A stretch of 40,356 bases of DNA from an uncultured Pelagibacteraceae bacterium (GTDB lineage: Bacteria > Pseudomonadota > Alphaproteobacteria > Pelagibacterales > Pelagibacteraceae): assembly GCA_902589725.1 (NCBI GenBank), contig CACITU010000003.1:84655-125010 (forward strand), in the 5' to 3' direction. A model generated the notes under the pieces. It worked only from the letters and a program-made list of their open reading frames with translations, was not told the origin of the DNA and ran no database searches. The translations under genes and the position numbers were made by a program. Below are positions 24,750 through 34,235 of the stretch, one piece after another (the stretch's first letter is position 1; each line of letters begins with the position of its first letter).

Positions 24750-25537
24750 TGAAAAAAATATTAATAGTTGAAGGAAATTTAAGAGAGGAAAATCAAAGCT
24801 TTTCTGCAGCTGGAATTCAAACTCACACAGAAAGTTTAAAACATAGTTTAGCTTATTTTACAGATACATTAGAAACTCACGTGGTAAATCCTTCTTCAGA
24901 TGAAAATATTAATAAAAATATTGATGCACTTGAAAGTTACGATGGTCTTATTTGGGGTGGCAGTAGTTTAAATATTTACAATAATACTCCAGAAATAAAA
25001 AGACAAATAGAATTTATGAAAGAATGTCAAAAAAAAATAAAAAAAATTTTAGCAATTTGTTGGGGCATGCAAGTGGCTGTTACAGCAGCAGGGGGTGAGG
25101 TAAAAAAAAGCACTAAAGGATCGCACAAAGGAATTGCCTTAAATATTGAAATTAATAGCGACGGACTAAATCATCCGCTCTATAAAAATAAAGATAAAAA
25201 ATTTAATACACCAGCGTTTAATTTTGATGAAGTAGTTACAATGCCAGAATATTCAACTTTATTAGCCTCAAACTCTATAAATAATGTTCAAGGAATTAAT
25301 TTTAAAGTTGGAGACTGTAATATATGGGGGCTTCAATACCACCCTGAGATTACATACAATAAAATGATTAATTTAATTATTTTTAGAAAAGAAAGATTGT
25401 TAGAAAAAGGAGCATTTAAAGATCAGGCTGAGATAGATAGCCATATTGAGCTAATTGAAAAAGAAAATAAAAAATTAGATAAAATTTCAAGAATGAGAGA
25501 ATTAGAAAATTGGCTTGATTATCTTAAATTAAAATAA
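24749..25537 (+). CDS. Class I glutamine amidotransferase-like protein
   Basis: GATase-1 fold, 262 residues, free-standing. The catalytic triad is visible: nucleophile C104 in AICWGMQVA, and H198 and E200 in GLQYHPE. The oxyanion strand IWGGSS (68-73) precedes them. There is no synthase domain, so it is not a complete GMP synthase. It may hydrolyse a gamma-glutamyl amide or supply ammonia to a partner. It is translationally coupled (one-base overlap) to the iron alcohol dehydrogenase. The 3' end overlaps fhs on the other strand by nine bases. The C-terminal ~50 residues form a charged helical tail. The substrate is unknown. Confidence 0.75.
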   Translation: MKKILIVEGNLREENQSFSAAGIQTHTESLKHSLAYFTDTLETHVVNPSSDENINKNIDALESYDGLIWGGSSLNIYNNTPEIKRQIEFMKECQKKIKKILAICWGMQVAVTAAGGEVKKSTKGSHKGIALNIEINSDGLNHPLYKNKDKKFNTPAFNFDEVVTMPEYSTLLASNSINNVQGINFKVGDCNIWGLQYHPEITYNKMINLIIFRKERLLEKGAFKDQAEIDSHIELIEKENKKLDKISRMRELENWLDYLKLK

Positions 25538-27211
25538 TCCTTCAATCTCACCATTATTATTTAACTTAATTGAGTCTGCTGCAGGAACTCTAGGTAGACC
25601 TGGCATGGTCATGATTTCACCGCAAACAACAACTATAAATTCAGCTCCAGATGAAAGTCTTACTTCTCGAACAGGCAAAACATGACCTGTAGGAGCGCCT
25701 TTTAAATTTGGATCTGTTGAAAAACTATATTGTGTTTTTGCAATACAAACAGGTAACTTTCCAAAACCCTTTTCTTCAAATTCTTTAAGTTGTTGTCTTA
25801 CTTTTGTATCTGCTACTACCTCTGAGGCGCTATACATTTCTTGAGCAATTTTTTCTATTTTTTTGAATAATGGTAGATCATCCTCATATAAAAATTTAAA
25901 TGTATCTTTTTTATCTTCACAAATTTCTGCAACATTTTTAGCTAGTTCAATAGTTCCTTCGCTTCCATTAGACCAATGAGTACATTTAGAAGCTTTCACA
26001 CCTTGGGTCTCACAAAAATCTAATAAAGTTTTCATTTCATCTTCTGTATCAGTAATAAAATGATTTACAGCTACCGTAACAGGTAATCCAAATTTTCTAA
26101 TATTATTTATATGTCTACGTAAATTAACCAATCCATCTTTTAAAGCAGTTACATTTTCTTTTTTTAAATCTTCTTTATTAACTCCTCCATGCATTTTAAG
26201 TGCTCTAATAGTTGCTACAATAACTACACAGTCTGGTTTAAGTCCTGATTTTCTACATTTAATATTTAAAAATTTTTCAGCTCCTAAATCTGCTCCAAAT
26301 CCTGCCTCTGTAACGACATAGTCAGATAATTTTAGACCTGCTTTTGTTGCGATAACAGAATTACATCCATGAGCTATATTTGCAAAAGGTCCACCATGAA
26401 TTATAGCTGGATTATTTTCTAAAGTTTGAGTTACATTTGGTCTTATTGCTTCTTTAAGTAAAACAGTCATTGGACCTTGTGCATTTAAATCTTTTGCATA
26501 AATTGATTGTTTATCTCTCGTATATCCAATCGTAATATTGCCAATTCTATTTTCCAAGTCTTTTAAGTCTGTAGCTAAACAAAAAATAGCCATTAATTCA
26601 GATGCAACAGTGATATCAAAACTATCTTGTCTTGGATAACCATTTGCCACTCCTCCAAGATCAACTATTATTGATCTTAAGGATCTATCGTTCATATCCA
26701 TTACTCTTCTCCAAACTACTCTTCTAACGTCAATGTTAAGTTTGTTGCCCCAATAGATATGATTATCAATTAAAGCAGATAATAAATTATGAGCAGATGT
26801 AATAGCATGAAAGTCACCAGTAAAATGAAGATTTATTTGTTCCATCGGTACTACTTGTGCATAGCCACCTCCAGCAGCCCCCCCTTTCATTCCAAAAGAT
26901 GGACCAAGACTTGGCTCTCTTAAACAGACAATAGATTTTTTTCCAATCTTATTTAAACCATCATTTAAACCAACCGAAGTTGTAGTTTTACCTTCACCAG
27001 CTGGAGTAGGAGTAATCGCAGTAACTAAAATTAATTTTCCATTTTCTTTTTTAAGAGTATTTAAATATTCCAGATTTATTTTAGCTATATGTCTACCCAT
27101 TGGACTGAAAGCAAAATTTTCATCTGGTACACCAACTTTAGATAGAATATCTTTAATGGGTTGCATCTTAGCTTCTCGAGCTATTTGGATGTCAGATTTT
27201 ACTTCAGCCAT
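25529..27211 (-). CDS. fhs: Formate-tetrahydrofolate ligase
   Basis: ATP-dependent formation of 10-formyl-tetrahydrofolate from formate, or the reverse with ATP yield when methyl groups are oxidised. 560 residues, the standard single-domain bacterial length. Diagnostic motifs are the P-loop [16 protein letters not shown] (67-82), [33 protein letters not shown], and the late [14 protein letters not shown]. It is divergent from mgdA, sharing a 130-base intergenic region. Formaldehyde released by Tdm and MgdABCD reaches THF as methylene-THF and can leave as formate through this enzyme. FolD is not in the window. Confidence 0.96.
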   Translation of the reverse strand: MAEVKSDIQIAREAKMQPIKDILSKVGVPDENFAFSPMGRHIAKINLEYLNTLKKENGKLILVTAITPTPAGEGKTTTSVGLNDGLNKIGKKSIVCLREPSLGPSFGMKGGAAGGGYAQVVPMEQINLHFTGDFHAITSAHNLLSALIDNHIYWGNKLNIDVRRVVWRRVMDMNDRSLRSIIVDLGGVANGYPRQDSFDITVASELMAIFCLATDLKDLENRIGNITIGYTRDKQSIYAKDLNAQGPMTVLLKEAIRPNVTQTLENNPAIIHGGPFANIAHGCNSVIATKAGLKLSDYVVTEAGFGADLGAEKFLNIKCRKSGLKPDCVVIVATIRALKMHGGVNKEDLKKENVTALKDGLVNLRRHINNIRKFGLPVTVAVNHFITDTEDEMKTLLDFCETQGVKASKCTHWSNGSEGTIELAKNVAEICEDKKDTFKFLYEDDLPLFKKIEKIAQEMYSASEVVADTKVRQQLKEFEEKGFGKLPVCIAKTQYSFSTDPNLKGAPTGHVLPVREVRLSSGAEFIVVVCGEIMTMPGLPRVPAADSIKLNNNGEIEGLF

Positions 27212-27279
27212 AAATAATCAAATAAATTAAAAGTTTTTTTATCTGTGACTTCTTATCCTTTTTTGTTATTTTTGGAAAC

Positions 27280-27297
27280 TTCTAAAAAATATATATA
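27280..27297 (-). repeat. Second copy of the 18-base element, in the fhs-mgdA region
   Basis: Reads TATATATATTTTTTAGAA on the minus strand, identical to 14430-14447 ahead of tmoX. It sits about midway between the fhs and mgdA starts, 45 bases before the mgdA ATG and 69 before that of fhs. It is therefore placed where one operator could serve both genes. Low complexity is the caveat. Confidence 0.45.
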
Positions 27298-27341
27298 AAA
27301 AAAATAAGCACTATTTAAATTGATTGTTATAAAATTATAAA

Positions 27342-28598
27342 ATGCAAAAATATTCTATATTTAACTTAGTTAAAAACGCTTTTTCAAACCATGAAAATTG
27401 GGATTTGGCATGGAAAGACCCAACACCAAAAGAAGAATATGATGTTGTAATTATAGGTGGAGGAGGCCATGGACTGGCTACAGCCTATTATCTTGCTAAA
27501 GAACATAACATTACCAATGTAGCAATTATAGAAAAAGGCTGGATAGGCGGTGGAAACGTTGGACGTAACACTACGATAATTAGATCAAATTATATGCATG
27601 ATGAAAATGGTCTTTTCAGTGAGTTCGGAATGGATTTATGGAGAAAGATGAGTCAAGATTTGAACTACAATGTAATGTTTTCACCTAGAGGAATAATTAA
27701 TCTTGCACACTCAGATGCACAAATGAATGCTTACGCCAGAAGAGGAAATTCAATGAGATTAAATGGAATTGATGCAGTTTTGCTTAACAGAGAACAAGTT
27801 AAAGAAATAATTCCAATGGCTGATTTTTCTGAAAATGTAAGATTTCCAATTTTTGGAGGATTGATGCAGCCAAGTGCAGGTACAGCAAGACATGATGCAG
27901 TAGCTTGGGGTTATGCACGTCAAGCAGACTCTATGGGTGTGGACATAATTCAAAACTGTGAAGTAACAGGTTTTGATGTTGCTGCTGGTAAAATTAAAGG
28001 AATAAGAACCTCAAGAGGAAATATTAAAGCTAAAAAAGTTGGTATTTGTGTTGCTGGAAGCACAAATATTTTAGCAGAAAAATTAAACATGACTTTACCC
28101 ATCGAAACTCATTTACTTCAAGCATGTGTTTCTGAACCAGTAAAACCAGTTTTAGATAATGTAGTTACATTTGGTGCAGGACACTTTTATGTAAGTCAAT
28201 CAGACAAAGGTGAGATGGTAATGGGTGGTGATCTTGATGGATATAATAGTTATGCTCAAAGAGGTAACTTACCAACATTGCAACATGTATTAACCGAAGG
28301 AATAGCAATGATGCCTTTTTTAAGTAAATTAAAAATGCTTAGAACATGGGGCGGTATCATGGATATGTCAATGGATGGATCACCTATAATTGATAAAACA
28401 CACATTGAAGGTTTGTATTTAAATTGTGGTTGGTGCTATGGTGGGTTTAAAGCTACACCTGCTTCAGGTTGGACATTTGCTCACACGATTGCACAAGATA
28501 GAGTTCATGAATTAAATGCTGGTTATAGTTTAAATAGATTTAGTACGGGTAAACTTATTGATGAAAAAGGACTTGGTACTAAAACTTGGATATCATAA
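27342..28598 (+). CDS. mgdA: N-methylglutamate dehydrogenase subunit A (SoxB-like)
   Basis: Beta-like flavin subunit of a heterotetrameric N-methylglutamate dehydrogenase, related to sarcosine oxidase SoxB; 418 residues. FAD motif VVIIGGGGHGLATAYYL (35-51), RSNYMHD, the covalent-FMN histidine H184 in GTARHDAVAWG, and the C-terminal WGGIMDMSMDGSPIID and CGWCYGGFKATP segments are conserved. It oxidises N-methylglutamate to glutamate and formaldehyde with the other subunits. The next gene starts immediately after its stop. Sequence alone cannot distinguish it from true sarcosine oxidase; the neighbouring gmaS/mgs genes are the reason for the choice. Confidence 0.82.
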   Translation: MQKYSIFNLVKNAFSNHENWDLAWKDPTPKEEYDVVIIGGGGHGLATAYYLAKEHNITNVAIIEKGWIGGGNVGRNTTIIRSNYMHDENGLFSEFGMDLWRKMSQDLNYNVMFSPRGIINLAHSDAQMNAYARRGNSMRLNGIDAVLLNREQVKEIIPMADFSENVRFPIFGGLMQPSAGTARHDAVAWGYARQADSMGVDIIQNCEVTGFDVAAGKIKGIRTSRGNIKAKKVGICVAGSTNILAEKLNMTLPIETHLLQACVSEPVKPVLDNVVTFGAGHFYVSQSDKGEMVMGGDLDGYNSYAQRGNLPTLQHVLTEGIAMMPFLSKLKMLRTWGGIMDMSMDGSPIIDKTHIEGLYLNCGWCYGGFKATPASGWTFAHTIAQDRVHELNAGYSLNRFSTGKLIDEKGLGTKTWIS

Positions 28599-28868
28599 AT
28601 GCTTTATATAAATTGTCCACATTGTGGAATGAGATCTCAAAATGAATTCTCATATGGAGGAGATGCGAGTGTAAAAAGACCAGAGTTAAATAAAGAGGTT
28701 TCTGATCAAGAGTGGGATGATTTTGTTTACAATAGAAAAAGTTTGAGAGGAAAGCATTTAGAGCTATGGCAACACATCTCGGGATGTAGGCAGTGGATAA
28801 AGGTCGAGAGAGATACTGCGACCCATGAAATATTCAGAACCTTTAAAGCTGATGAGGAAGTTGCTTGA
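28599..28868 (+). CDS. mgdB: N-methylglutamate dehydrogenase subunit B (SoxD-like, zinc-binding)
   Basis: Small delta-like subunit, 89 residues, the normal SoxD length. Zinc ligands are visible: CPHCG (C6, C9) near the N-terminus and a later HISGCRQW. The RSQNEFSYGGDA and WDDFVYNR segments are typical of the family. It is a structural zinc subunit that helps assemble the tetramer. Its TGA stop overlaps the ATG of mgdC by one base. Confidence 0.85.
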   Translation: MLYINCPHCGMRSQNEFSYGGDASVKRPELNKEVSDQEWDDFVYNRKSLRGKHLELWQHISGCRQWIKVERDTATHEIFRTFKADEEVA

Positions 28869-31864
28869 TGACTCAAACATTTAGAATTGAAAATGTTGGA
28901 TTAGTAAACAGAGATAAAAAATTATCTTTTAAATTCAATGGTAAAACATACTATGGTTACGAGGGTGACACATTAGCTTCGGCTTTGTTGGCAAACGGTG
29001 TTCATTTAGTAGGAAGAAGTTTTAAATATCATAGACCAAGAGGTTTCTTTGGAGCAGGGGTTGATGAACCTTATGCAATAGTTCAACTTTTTAGAAATGG
29101 TGAAACAGAACCAAATATTAAAGCAACAGAACAGGAACTTTTTGAGGGTTTAGAGGCAAAAAGTGTAAACTGCTGGCCAAGTGTGAATTTTGATATTGGT
29201 GCAATCAACAATTTTTTAAAGATCTTTTTACCAGCAGGTTTTTACTATAAAACTTTTATGTGGCCAAAAAGTTTTTGGTATCGAATATATGAGCCTTTCA
29301 TAAGAAAAGCAGCTGGTTTAGGAGTAGCTTCAACTAAACATGATAAAGAGAGATATGAACATAAATATGAATATTGTGATTTATTAATTGCAGGTTCAGG
29401 ACCTTCAGGATTATCTAGTGCATATGCTGCTGCAAAAAATGGAGCAAAAGTAATTTTAGCAGAAGATAAACCAAGATTTGGCGGATCATTACTAACAAGT
29501 GATGTCAATATTGGAAATCAATCAGGAAAAGACTGGGCCGAAGGAATAATAGCTGACCTCAAATCAATGCCAAATGTTGTTGTGAAAAATAGATCTCAAA
29601 TTTTTGGATATTACGATCATAATATGCTTGTTATGTCAGAAAAAGTCAGTGATCACCTACCAAAGACAAGAAAATATCATCCAAACAAAAGACTTTGGTA
29701 CATAAGGGCAAAAGAGGTTTTAATATCTTCAGGATCAATTGAGAGACCAATAGTATTTGGTAATAATGATACCCCTGGTGTTATGCTGTCGTCTGCCGCA
29801 AAAGAGTATTTGAAAGTTTATGGTGTGCTTGTTGGAAAAAAACCTTTGGTATTTACAAATAATGATAGTGGATATGAGACAGCAATAGAATTTAAAAAAC
29901 ATGGTGTTGATCCACTTGTTTTAGATTCAAGAAAAAATCCAGTATCAGAGATAATCGATGAGGCAAAAAATTTAGGAATTCATATTAAAAACTCATATGT
30001 TGTAGTTGCAGCGAAAGGTTATAAGAAAGTAAAATCTGCAGATATTGCAAGTATTTCTGATGATAAAAAACAGCTTGGTAAAATAGAAAATATACAATGT
30101 GACTGTATTTGTGTCTCTGGTTTTTGGACACCAACTATTCATTTAGCGTCTCAATCAGGAAATAAAACAAAGTTTAAAGAAGAAATTGATGCATTTGTAC
30201 CAGGACAATCAAAACAAAATGAAATCACTTTAGGTGCAGCTAATGGAGTATTTTCGCTTGAAGAAACATTAAAAACCTCATTTAAAACAGGAGGTGAATT
30301 ATCAAAAAAAATTACACAAAAAAATAGCGAGGTAGTTGTTCCAAATGTTGTTGAAAAAAAATCTTCTAAACACGATAAATTTTGGTGTGTTCCATTACCA
30401 AAAGGTAAAAATTATAAAAGATTTTTAGATTTTCAAAATGATGTAGCTGTGTCTGATATAGAAATAGCCTTAAGAGAAGGTTATAGATCAATTGAACACG
30501 TAAAAAGATATACTACCCTAGGTATGGCGACAGACCAAGGGAAAACAAGTAATTTAAATGGATTACAATTAGTGTCAGAAATTGAAAATAAAGTTGTTCC
30601 TGCAGTAGGTCATACAACTTTTAGACCTCCATACACTCCAGTTTCCATTGGTGCAATAGTAGGTAGAGAGGTTGGCAAACACTCAAAACCGACTAGAAAA
30701 TCTCCAATGCATTCTTGGCATGAAAAAAATAATGCAGTTTTTGTAGATGCAGGTGTTTGGTTAAGACCAAGATATTATAAAAGAGGAAATGAAAATTTAT
30801 TCGAGGGATCAAAAAGAGAAGCAAAAAATGTAAGAATGAATGTAGGTGTTTGTGACGTAACCACTTTGGGTAAAATAGATGTTAAAGGACCTGATGCAGC
30901 TGAATTGTTAAATAGAGTTTATACAAATTCGTGGCTAAAGCTACCAGTTGGTAAAGCTAGATATGGCGTGATGTTAAGAGAAGATGGAATTGTGATGGAT
31001 GACGGAACAACAACAAGAATTTCAGAAAATCACTATCATATGACTACTACCACTGCTCAAGCAGCAAATGTTCTTTCACATTTGGAATATTATTTGCAAT
31101 TAATTTGGCCCGAATTAAATGTGAATGTAGTTTCAACTACAGAGCAATGGGCTGGAGCAGCTATTGCTGGACCTAAATCCAGAGATTTATTACAAAAATT
31201 ATTTCCAAATACTGATGTGTCAAATGAAGGCTTACCTTTCATGGGTTATACAGAAGGAGATTTATTTGGTGTTAAAGCAAGAATATTTAGAATTTCATTT
31301 TCTGGAGAGCTTGCCTATGAAGTAAATGTTGAGTCTGATTATGGAAACTTTATGTGGGAAAAAATAATGGAAGTTGGTGAGGAGTTTCAAATTCAACCGT
31401 ATGGAACAGAAGCATTATCAACTCTTAGAATTGAAATGGGGCACGTTGCTGGATCAGAACTTGATGGCAGGACAATTCCATACGATAATGCTTTAGAAGG
31501 TCTTGTAAGTAAAAAGAAAGACTTTATCGGAAAAAGGTCATTACAACGATCTGCATTTATAAGTGAAAATAGACAAAGAATAGTAGGAGTGGTTCCGATA
31601 GATAAAAAAACAAGTATACCAGAAGGTTCTCATTTAGTTAAAGATGACAAAGCACCTTTACCAAATCCCAAATTAGGTCATATTTCAGCATCATGTTGGA
31701 GTGTCGAATATGACAATCCTTTTTCATTGGCAATTTTAAAAGATGGGAAAAATATGATTGGTCAAAAGCTTTTTGCGATGTCGCCACTCAAAAATAAGGT
31801 AATACCAGTTGAGATAGTTTCATCACATTATGTAGACCCAAAAGGTGAGAGAGTTAGATCATGA
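28868..31864 (+). CDS. mgdC: N-methylglutamate dehydrogenase subunit C (SoxA-like)
   Basis: Large alpha-like subunit, about 998 residues from the ATG at 28868 (a TTG one codon upstream is the alternative). Domains in order: N-terminal Fer2-like fold (about 1-110, GYEGDTLASALLANG, KYHRPRGFFGAG), NAD-binding Rossmann region (LLIAGSGPSGLSSAYAAAKNGA, about 172-193) with a bacterial-type insertion, and a C-terminal GcvT fold (about 600-998, PVGKARYGVM, RISFSGELAYEV) that binds THF and captures the methyl group as methylene-THF. It overlaps mgdB by one base and mgdD by four. Sarcosine oxidase alpha is the alternative. Confidence 0.85.
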   Translation: MTQTFRIENVGLVNRDKKLSFKFNGKTYYGYEGDTLASALLANGVHLVGRSFKYHRPRGFFGAGVDEPYAIVQLFRNGETEPNIKATEQELFEGLEAKSVNCWPSVNFDIGAINNFLKIFLPAGFYYKTFMWPKSFWYRIYEPFIRKAAGLGVASTKHDKERYEHKYEYCDLLIAGSGPSGLSSAYAAAKNGAKVILAEDKPRFGGSLLTSDVNIGNQSGKDWAEGIIADLKSMPNVVVKNRSQIFGYYDHNMLVMSEKVSDHLPKTRKYHPNKRLWYIRAKEVLISSGSIERPIVFGNNDTPGVMLSSAAKEYLKVYGVLVGKKPLVFTNNDSGYETAIEFKKHGVDPLVLDSRKNPVSEIIDEAKNLGIHIKNSYVVVAAKGYKKVKSADIASISDDKKQLGKIENIQCDCICVSGFWTPTIHLASQSGNKTKFKEEIDAFVPGQSKQNEITLGAANGVFSLEETLKTSFKTGGELSKKITQKNSEVVVPNVVEKKSSKHDKFWCVPLPKGKNYKRFLDFQNDVAVSDIEIALREGYRSIEHVKRYTTLGMATDQGKTSNLNGLQLVSEIENKVVPAVGHTTFRPPYTPVSIGAIVGREVGKHSKPTRKSPMHSWHEKNNAVFVDAGVWLRPRYYKRGNENLFEGSKREAKNVRMNVGVCDVTTLGKIDVKGPDAAELLNRVYTNSWLKLPVGKARYGVMLREDGIVMDDGTTTRISENHYHMTTTTAQAANVLSHLEYYLQLIWPELNVNVVSTTEQWAGAAIAGPKSRDLLQKLFPNTDVSNEGLPFMGYTEGDLFGVKARIFRISFSGELAYEVNVESDYGNFMWEKIMEVGEEFQIQPYGTEALSTLRIEMGHVAGSELDGRTIPYDNALEGLVSKKKDFIGKRSLQRSAFISENRQRIVGVVPIDKKTSIPEGSHLVKDDKAPLPNPKLGHISASCWSVEYDNPFSLAILKDGKNMIGQKLFAMSPLKNKVIPVEIVSSHYVDPKGERVRS

Positions 31865-32448
31865 CATTAATTTCAGCCTTAACAAACGTTCATAAAAAAG
31901 GTCAATATGGAGATTATGAAGATAAAAACGAAAATGACTTAATTAAAATTTCTGAAATTAAAAATTTGTTAATTGTTCAAATAGTTCAGTATAAAAATTC
32001 TTTAGTTTCATTTGAAAATATTGATATTGATGGTTTAAAATTAAAGAATGAACCTTTAACAGTAGTGTTCAATAATACAACTAGAATTATGTGGAATGGG
32101 CCAAAGAACTGGCTTTTAGTTTCAACAAAAAAAGATTTAATTACAAATGTTTCAGAAAAATTTAAAGATACAGACTTTGCTGTAACGGATTTATCTCATT
32201 CAAGGGCTATTATTGAAATTGAGGGAAAAGAAACAATGGAAGTTTTGAAAAAAGGATGTCCTTTTAATTTTAATACATTAAAAAAAAACAATTCAATTAA
32301 CTCAACTTATAATGGAATAGCTTTTACTGTTGATAAATTAGACGAAAATCCTGAAAAAGTAAGGTTATTTTCTCTTAGAAGTTTTGGAGAAAGTTTGTAT
32401 CACTCTATCACAGATTCATCTCTAGAATTTGGCTTTAAATCAACTTAA
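31861..32448 (+). CDS. mgdD: N-methylglutamate dehydrogenase subunit D (SoxG-like)
   Basis: Gamma-like subunit, 195 residues, with a short GcvT-related fold (IMWNGPKNWLLVS, AVTDLSHSRAIIEIEG, VRLFSLRSFGESLYHS). The DLSHSRAII segment is characteristic of SoxG. It completes the four-gene unit mgdABCD; the ATGA overlap with mgdC shows translational coupling. It ends nine bases before the convergent EamA transporter gene. Confidence 0.8.
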   Translation: MTLISALTNVHKKGQYGDYEDKNENDLIKISEIKNLLIVQIVQYKNSLVSFENIDIDGLKLKNEPLTVVFNNTTRIMWNGPKNWLLVSTKKDLITNVSEKFKDTDFAVTDLSHSRAIIEIEGKETMEVLKKGCPFNFNTLKKNNSINSTYNGIAFTVDKLDENPEKVRLFSLRSFGESLYHSITDSSLEFGFKST

Positions 32449-32457
32449 ACTTAAATT

Positions 32458-33309
32458 TCAATCTCTTGTTGCAATATAAACACCTATTGAAGTGATTATA
32501 AATCCAATTATGTCAAGTTTAGTTAAACTTTCATTTAGGAAGAGCCATGCCATAAAAGCAGATGTTGCAGGTATTAAAAAAAAAATAGAAACAGTTTTGC
32601 TTGCTGAATTATTTTTAATTAAAAACATTAAAATTGTAAAAGCCCCAAATGATACTAAAAATATTTGATGGCTCATTGCAATAATAAATGTTTTAGAGAA
32701 ATCAATATACGGATCAACAAATAAAATTATTACTAATAAATGAAATACAGACCCTCCAAGTGCTTGATTCATATTGCTTACTGACAAAGGTAAATTATTA
32801 CTTAATTTTTTTTGCCATAAGGTAGAGAATGTAATCGCTAATAAAGCTATTATTGTTGCAGCCAATCCGACAGCTGGTATTTTAGAACCAACATCGAAAC
32901 CTAACACAAGTCCCGCACCTATAAATCCCAACAAAACACCTACCCATTGTTTTGTGGATACTTTCTCATTAAGAATTGGACCACTTAATGCATTTGTTAG
33001 AACTGGTTGAAGGGTTACAATTAACGCTGCTATAGCTGTAGGCATACCGATTGATATTGAGTAAAACACACCACCAAGATAAAAACCGTGAAATAATACA
33101 CCACTAAAAAAAGACTCGTAAAAGTATCTTTTACTAACTAAAATTTTTTGTTTTGAATAAATTGCAAATAAAAAAAAACCAAAAGCAACCAAAGCAAATC
33201 TAAAAGCTAGAGCTGCAAATGGATCACTGTTTTCTACAATAGGTTTGGTTGTTATGAAAGCGGAGGACCAAAGAAGAACAAATATGAAGGGGAAAATTTT
33301 AATCATCAC
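32458..33309 (-). CDS. EamA/DMT-family permease
   Basis: Inner-membrane drug/metabolite transporter, 283 residues with about ten hydrophobic helices in two EamA repeats (about 8-135 and 148-282). Visible motifs include LLWSSAFITTKPIV near the start, PVLTNALSGPILNEKVSTKQWVG at the end of the first repeat, and FLNESLTKLDIIGFIITSIGVY at the end of the second. Family members export amino acids and metabolites. The substrate is unknown, and the gene lies convergent to mgdD, so a C1 role is not implied. It ends 9 bases from mgdD. Confidence 0.85.
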   Translation of the reverse strand: MMIKIFPFIFVLLWSSAFITTKPIVENSDPFAALAFRFALVAFGFFLFAIYSKQKILVSKRYFYESFFSGVLFHGFYLGGVFYSISIGMPTAIAALIVTLQPVLTNALSGPILNEKVSTKQWVGVLLGFIGAGLVLGFDVGSKIPAVGLAATIIALLAITFSTLWQKKLSNNLPLSVSNMNQALGGSVFHLLVIILFVDPYIDFSKTFIIAMSHQIFLVSFGAFTILMFLIKNNSASKTVSIFFLIPATSAFMAWLFLNESLTKLDIIGFIITSIGVYIATRD

Positions 33310-33409
33310 ATTTAATAAACAAAAAAGTTAAATAAAATCAAACAAAACAACACCTATAATGAGCAAATTATATCTAGCAATAAAATTTCAAATCACCTAA
33401 TGTTTACAT

Positions 33410-33802
33410 ATGAAATCTCGATTTTTAAGAATTTTTACATTAACTTTGTCTTTTTTCTTTCTGACAGGTTTTGTACCTTTTTCAATAATTGGTCCGAGTA
33501 TGACAATTATTACATCAGGTAATCTTTATAAAGCTGGAGCACAACTTATAATTAACCAACATATTAAAAAAGAAACTGGAAAAGATTCTTTAACTTTTAT
33601 TAAAGAAGAAATTAATAAAAATTTAATTAAAGATCAAAAAAAAATTCAAGCTGCCTCTTTTAATGAAGAATTAAGACATCTAGTTGAAAAAAGAATAAGT
33701 ATAACTAGAAAAAAAATAGAACATCAAAATTTGCAAAAATTACTTAAAAAACGAATAAAGGTCACTAGATCAATACTTGATCTAGATAAAATTACTCAAT
33801 AA
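33410..33802 (+). CDS. Unknown exported protein (130 aa)
   Basis: No family recognised. It begins with a signal-like hydrophobic segment (MKSRFLRIFTLTLSFFFLTG, about 1-22, cleavage uncertain), then a second hydrophobic patch, then a basic, helical C-terminal half rich in lysine and isoleucine (about 55-130). It is probably secreted or membrane-associated. It overlaps the next gene's end by 11 bases on the opposite strand. The composition matches the rest of the window, so it looks native. Confidence 0.6.
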   Translation: MKSRFLRIFTLTLSFFFLTGFVPFSIIGPSMTIITSGNLYKAGAQLIINQHIKKETGKDSLTFIKEEINKNLIKDQKKIQAASFNEELRHLVEKRISITRKKIEHQNLQKLLKKRIKVTRSILDLDKITQ

Positions 33803-34232
33803 TATTTAGATATATTAGGTTTTCTTGTTTGGTTTCTTTGCACCACATTTCATAACTTTCACAAACTCTCCACAAATGATCAAAAGCACGCTGGGAAATT
33901 TCCAACGGAAAATGGCTTTTGGTGTAATAAAGCTTAGGTATTTTCATTAAAAATTTTATCATCGAGTCCTTTTGAAGCTCTAAAAGTCTTAAAGTTTCTT
34001 TATTAATTTTTTTTTTGGTAATTGAGTCAATAAATTGATTACTTTTAAGTTCTAAAAACCATTTGTCATGAAATTCTCCAGAACTTAAAAAATCATATTC
34101 CTTGGTAGTCATAAAAATTTCGAATGCCTGTATATTATTAATTTCACTGTTTTGTTTTTTAATGTCGATTATATTTGAATAAACAAATTCAGCAGCTCTC
34201 AATACATACGGCTTTTCAATCTTGTTAGACAT
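33792..34232 (-). CDS. Unknown soluble protein (146 aa)
   Basis: No family recognised. It is predicted to be all-helical and soluble, with no signal peptide. Aromatic-rich segments stand out (EFHDKWFLELK, AFDHLWRVCESYEMWCKE). The start is the ATG at 34232. It is three bases downstream of the racemase-like gene and probably co-transcribed with it. Its last 11 bases overlap the 3' end of the exported protein gene on the plus strand. Confidence 0.65.
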   Translation of the reverse strand: MSNKIEKPYVLRAAEFVYSNIIDIKKQNSEINNIQAFEIFMTTKEYDFLSSGEFHDKWFLELKSNQFIDSITKKKINKETLRLLELQKDSMIKFLMKIPKLYYTKSHFPLEISQRAFDHLWRVCESYEMWCKETKQENLIYLNIIE

Positions 34233-34235
34233 AAT

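Noticed and set aside
27342..32448. Calling the four-gene unit sarcosine oxidase soxBDAG
   Set aside because: Subunit order and motifs fit both, but gmaS, mgsABC and the TMAO genes around it favour N-methylglutamate dehydrogenase; kept as the stated alternative.
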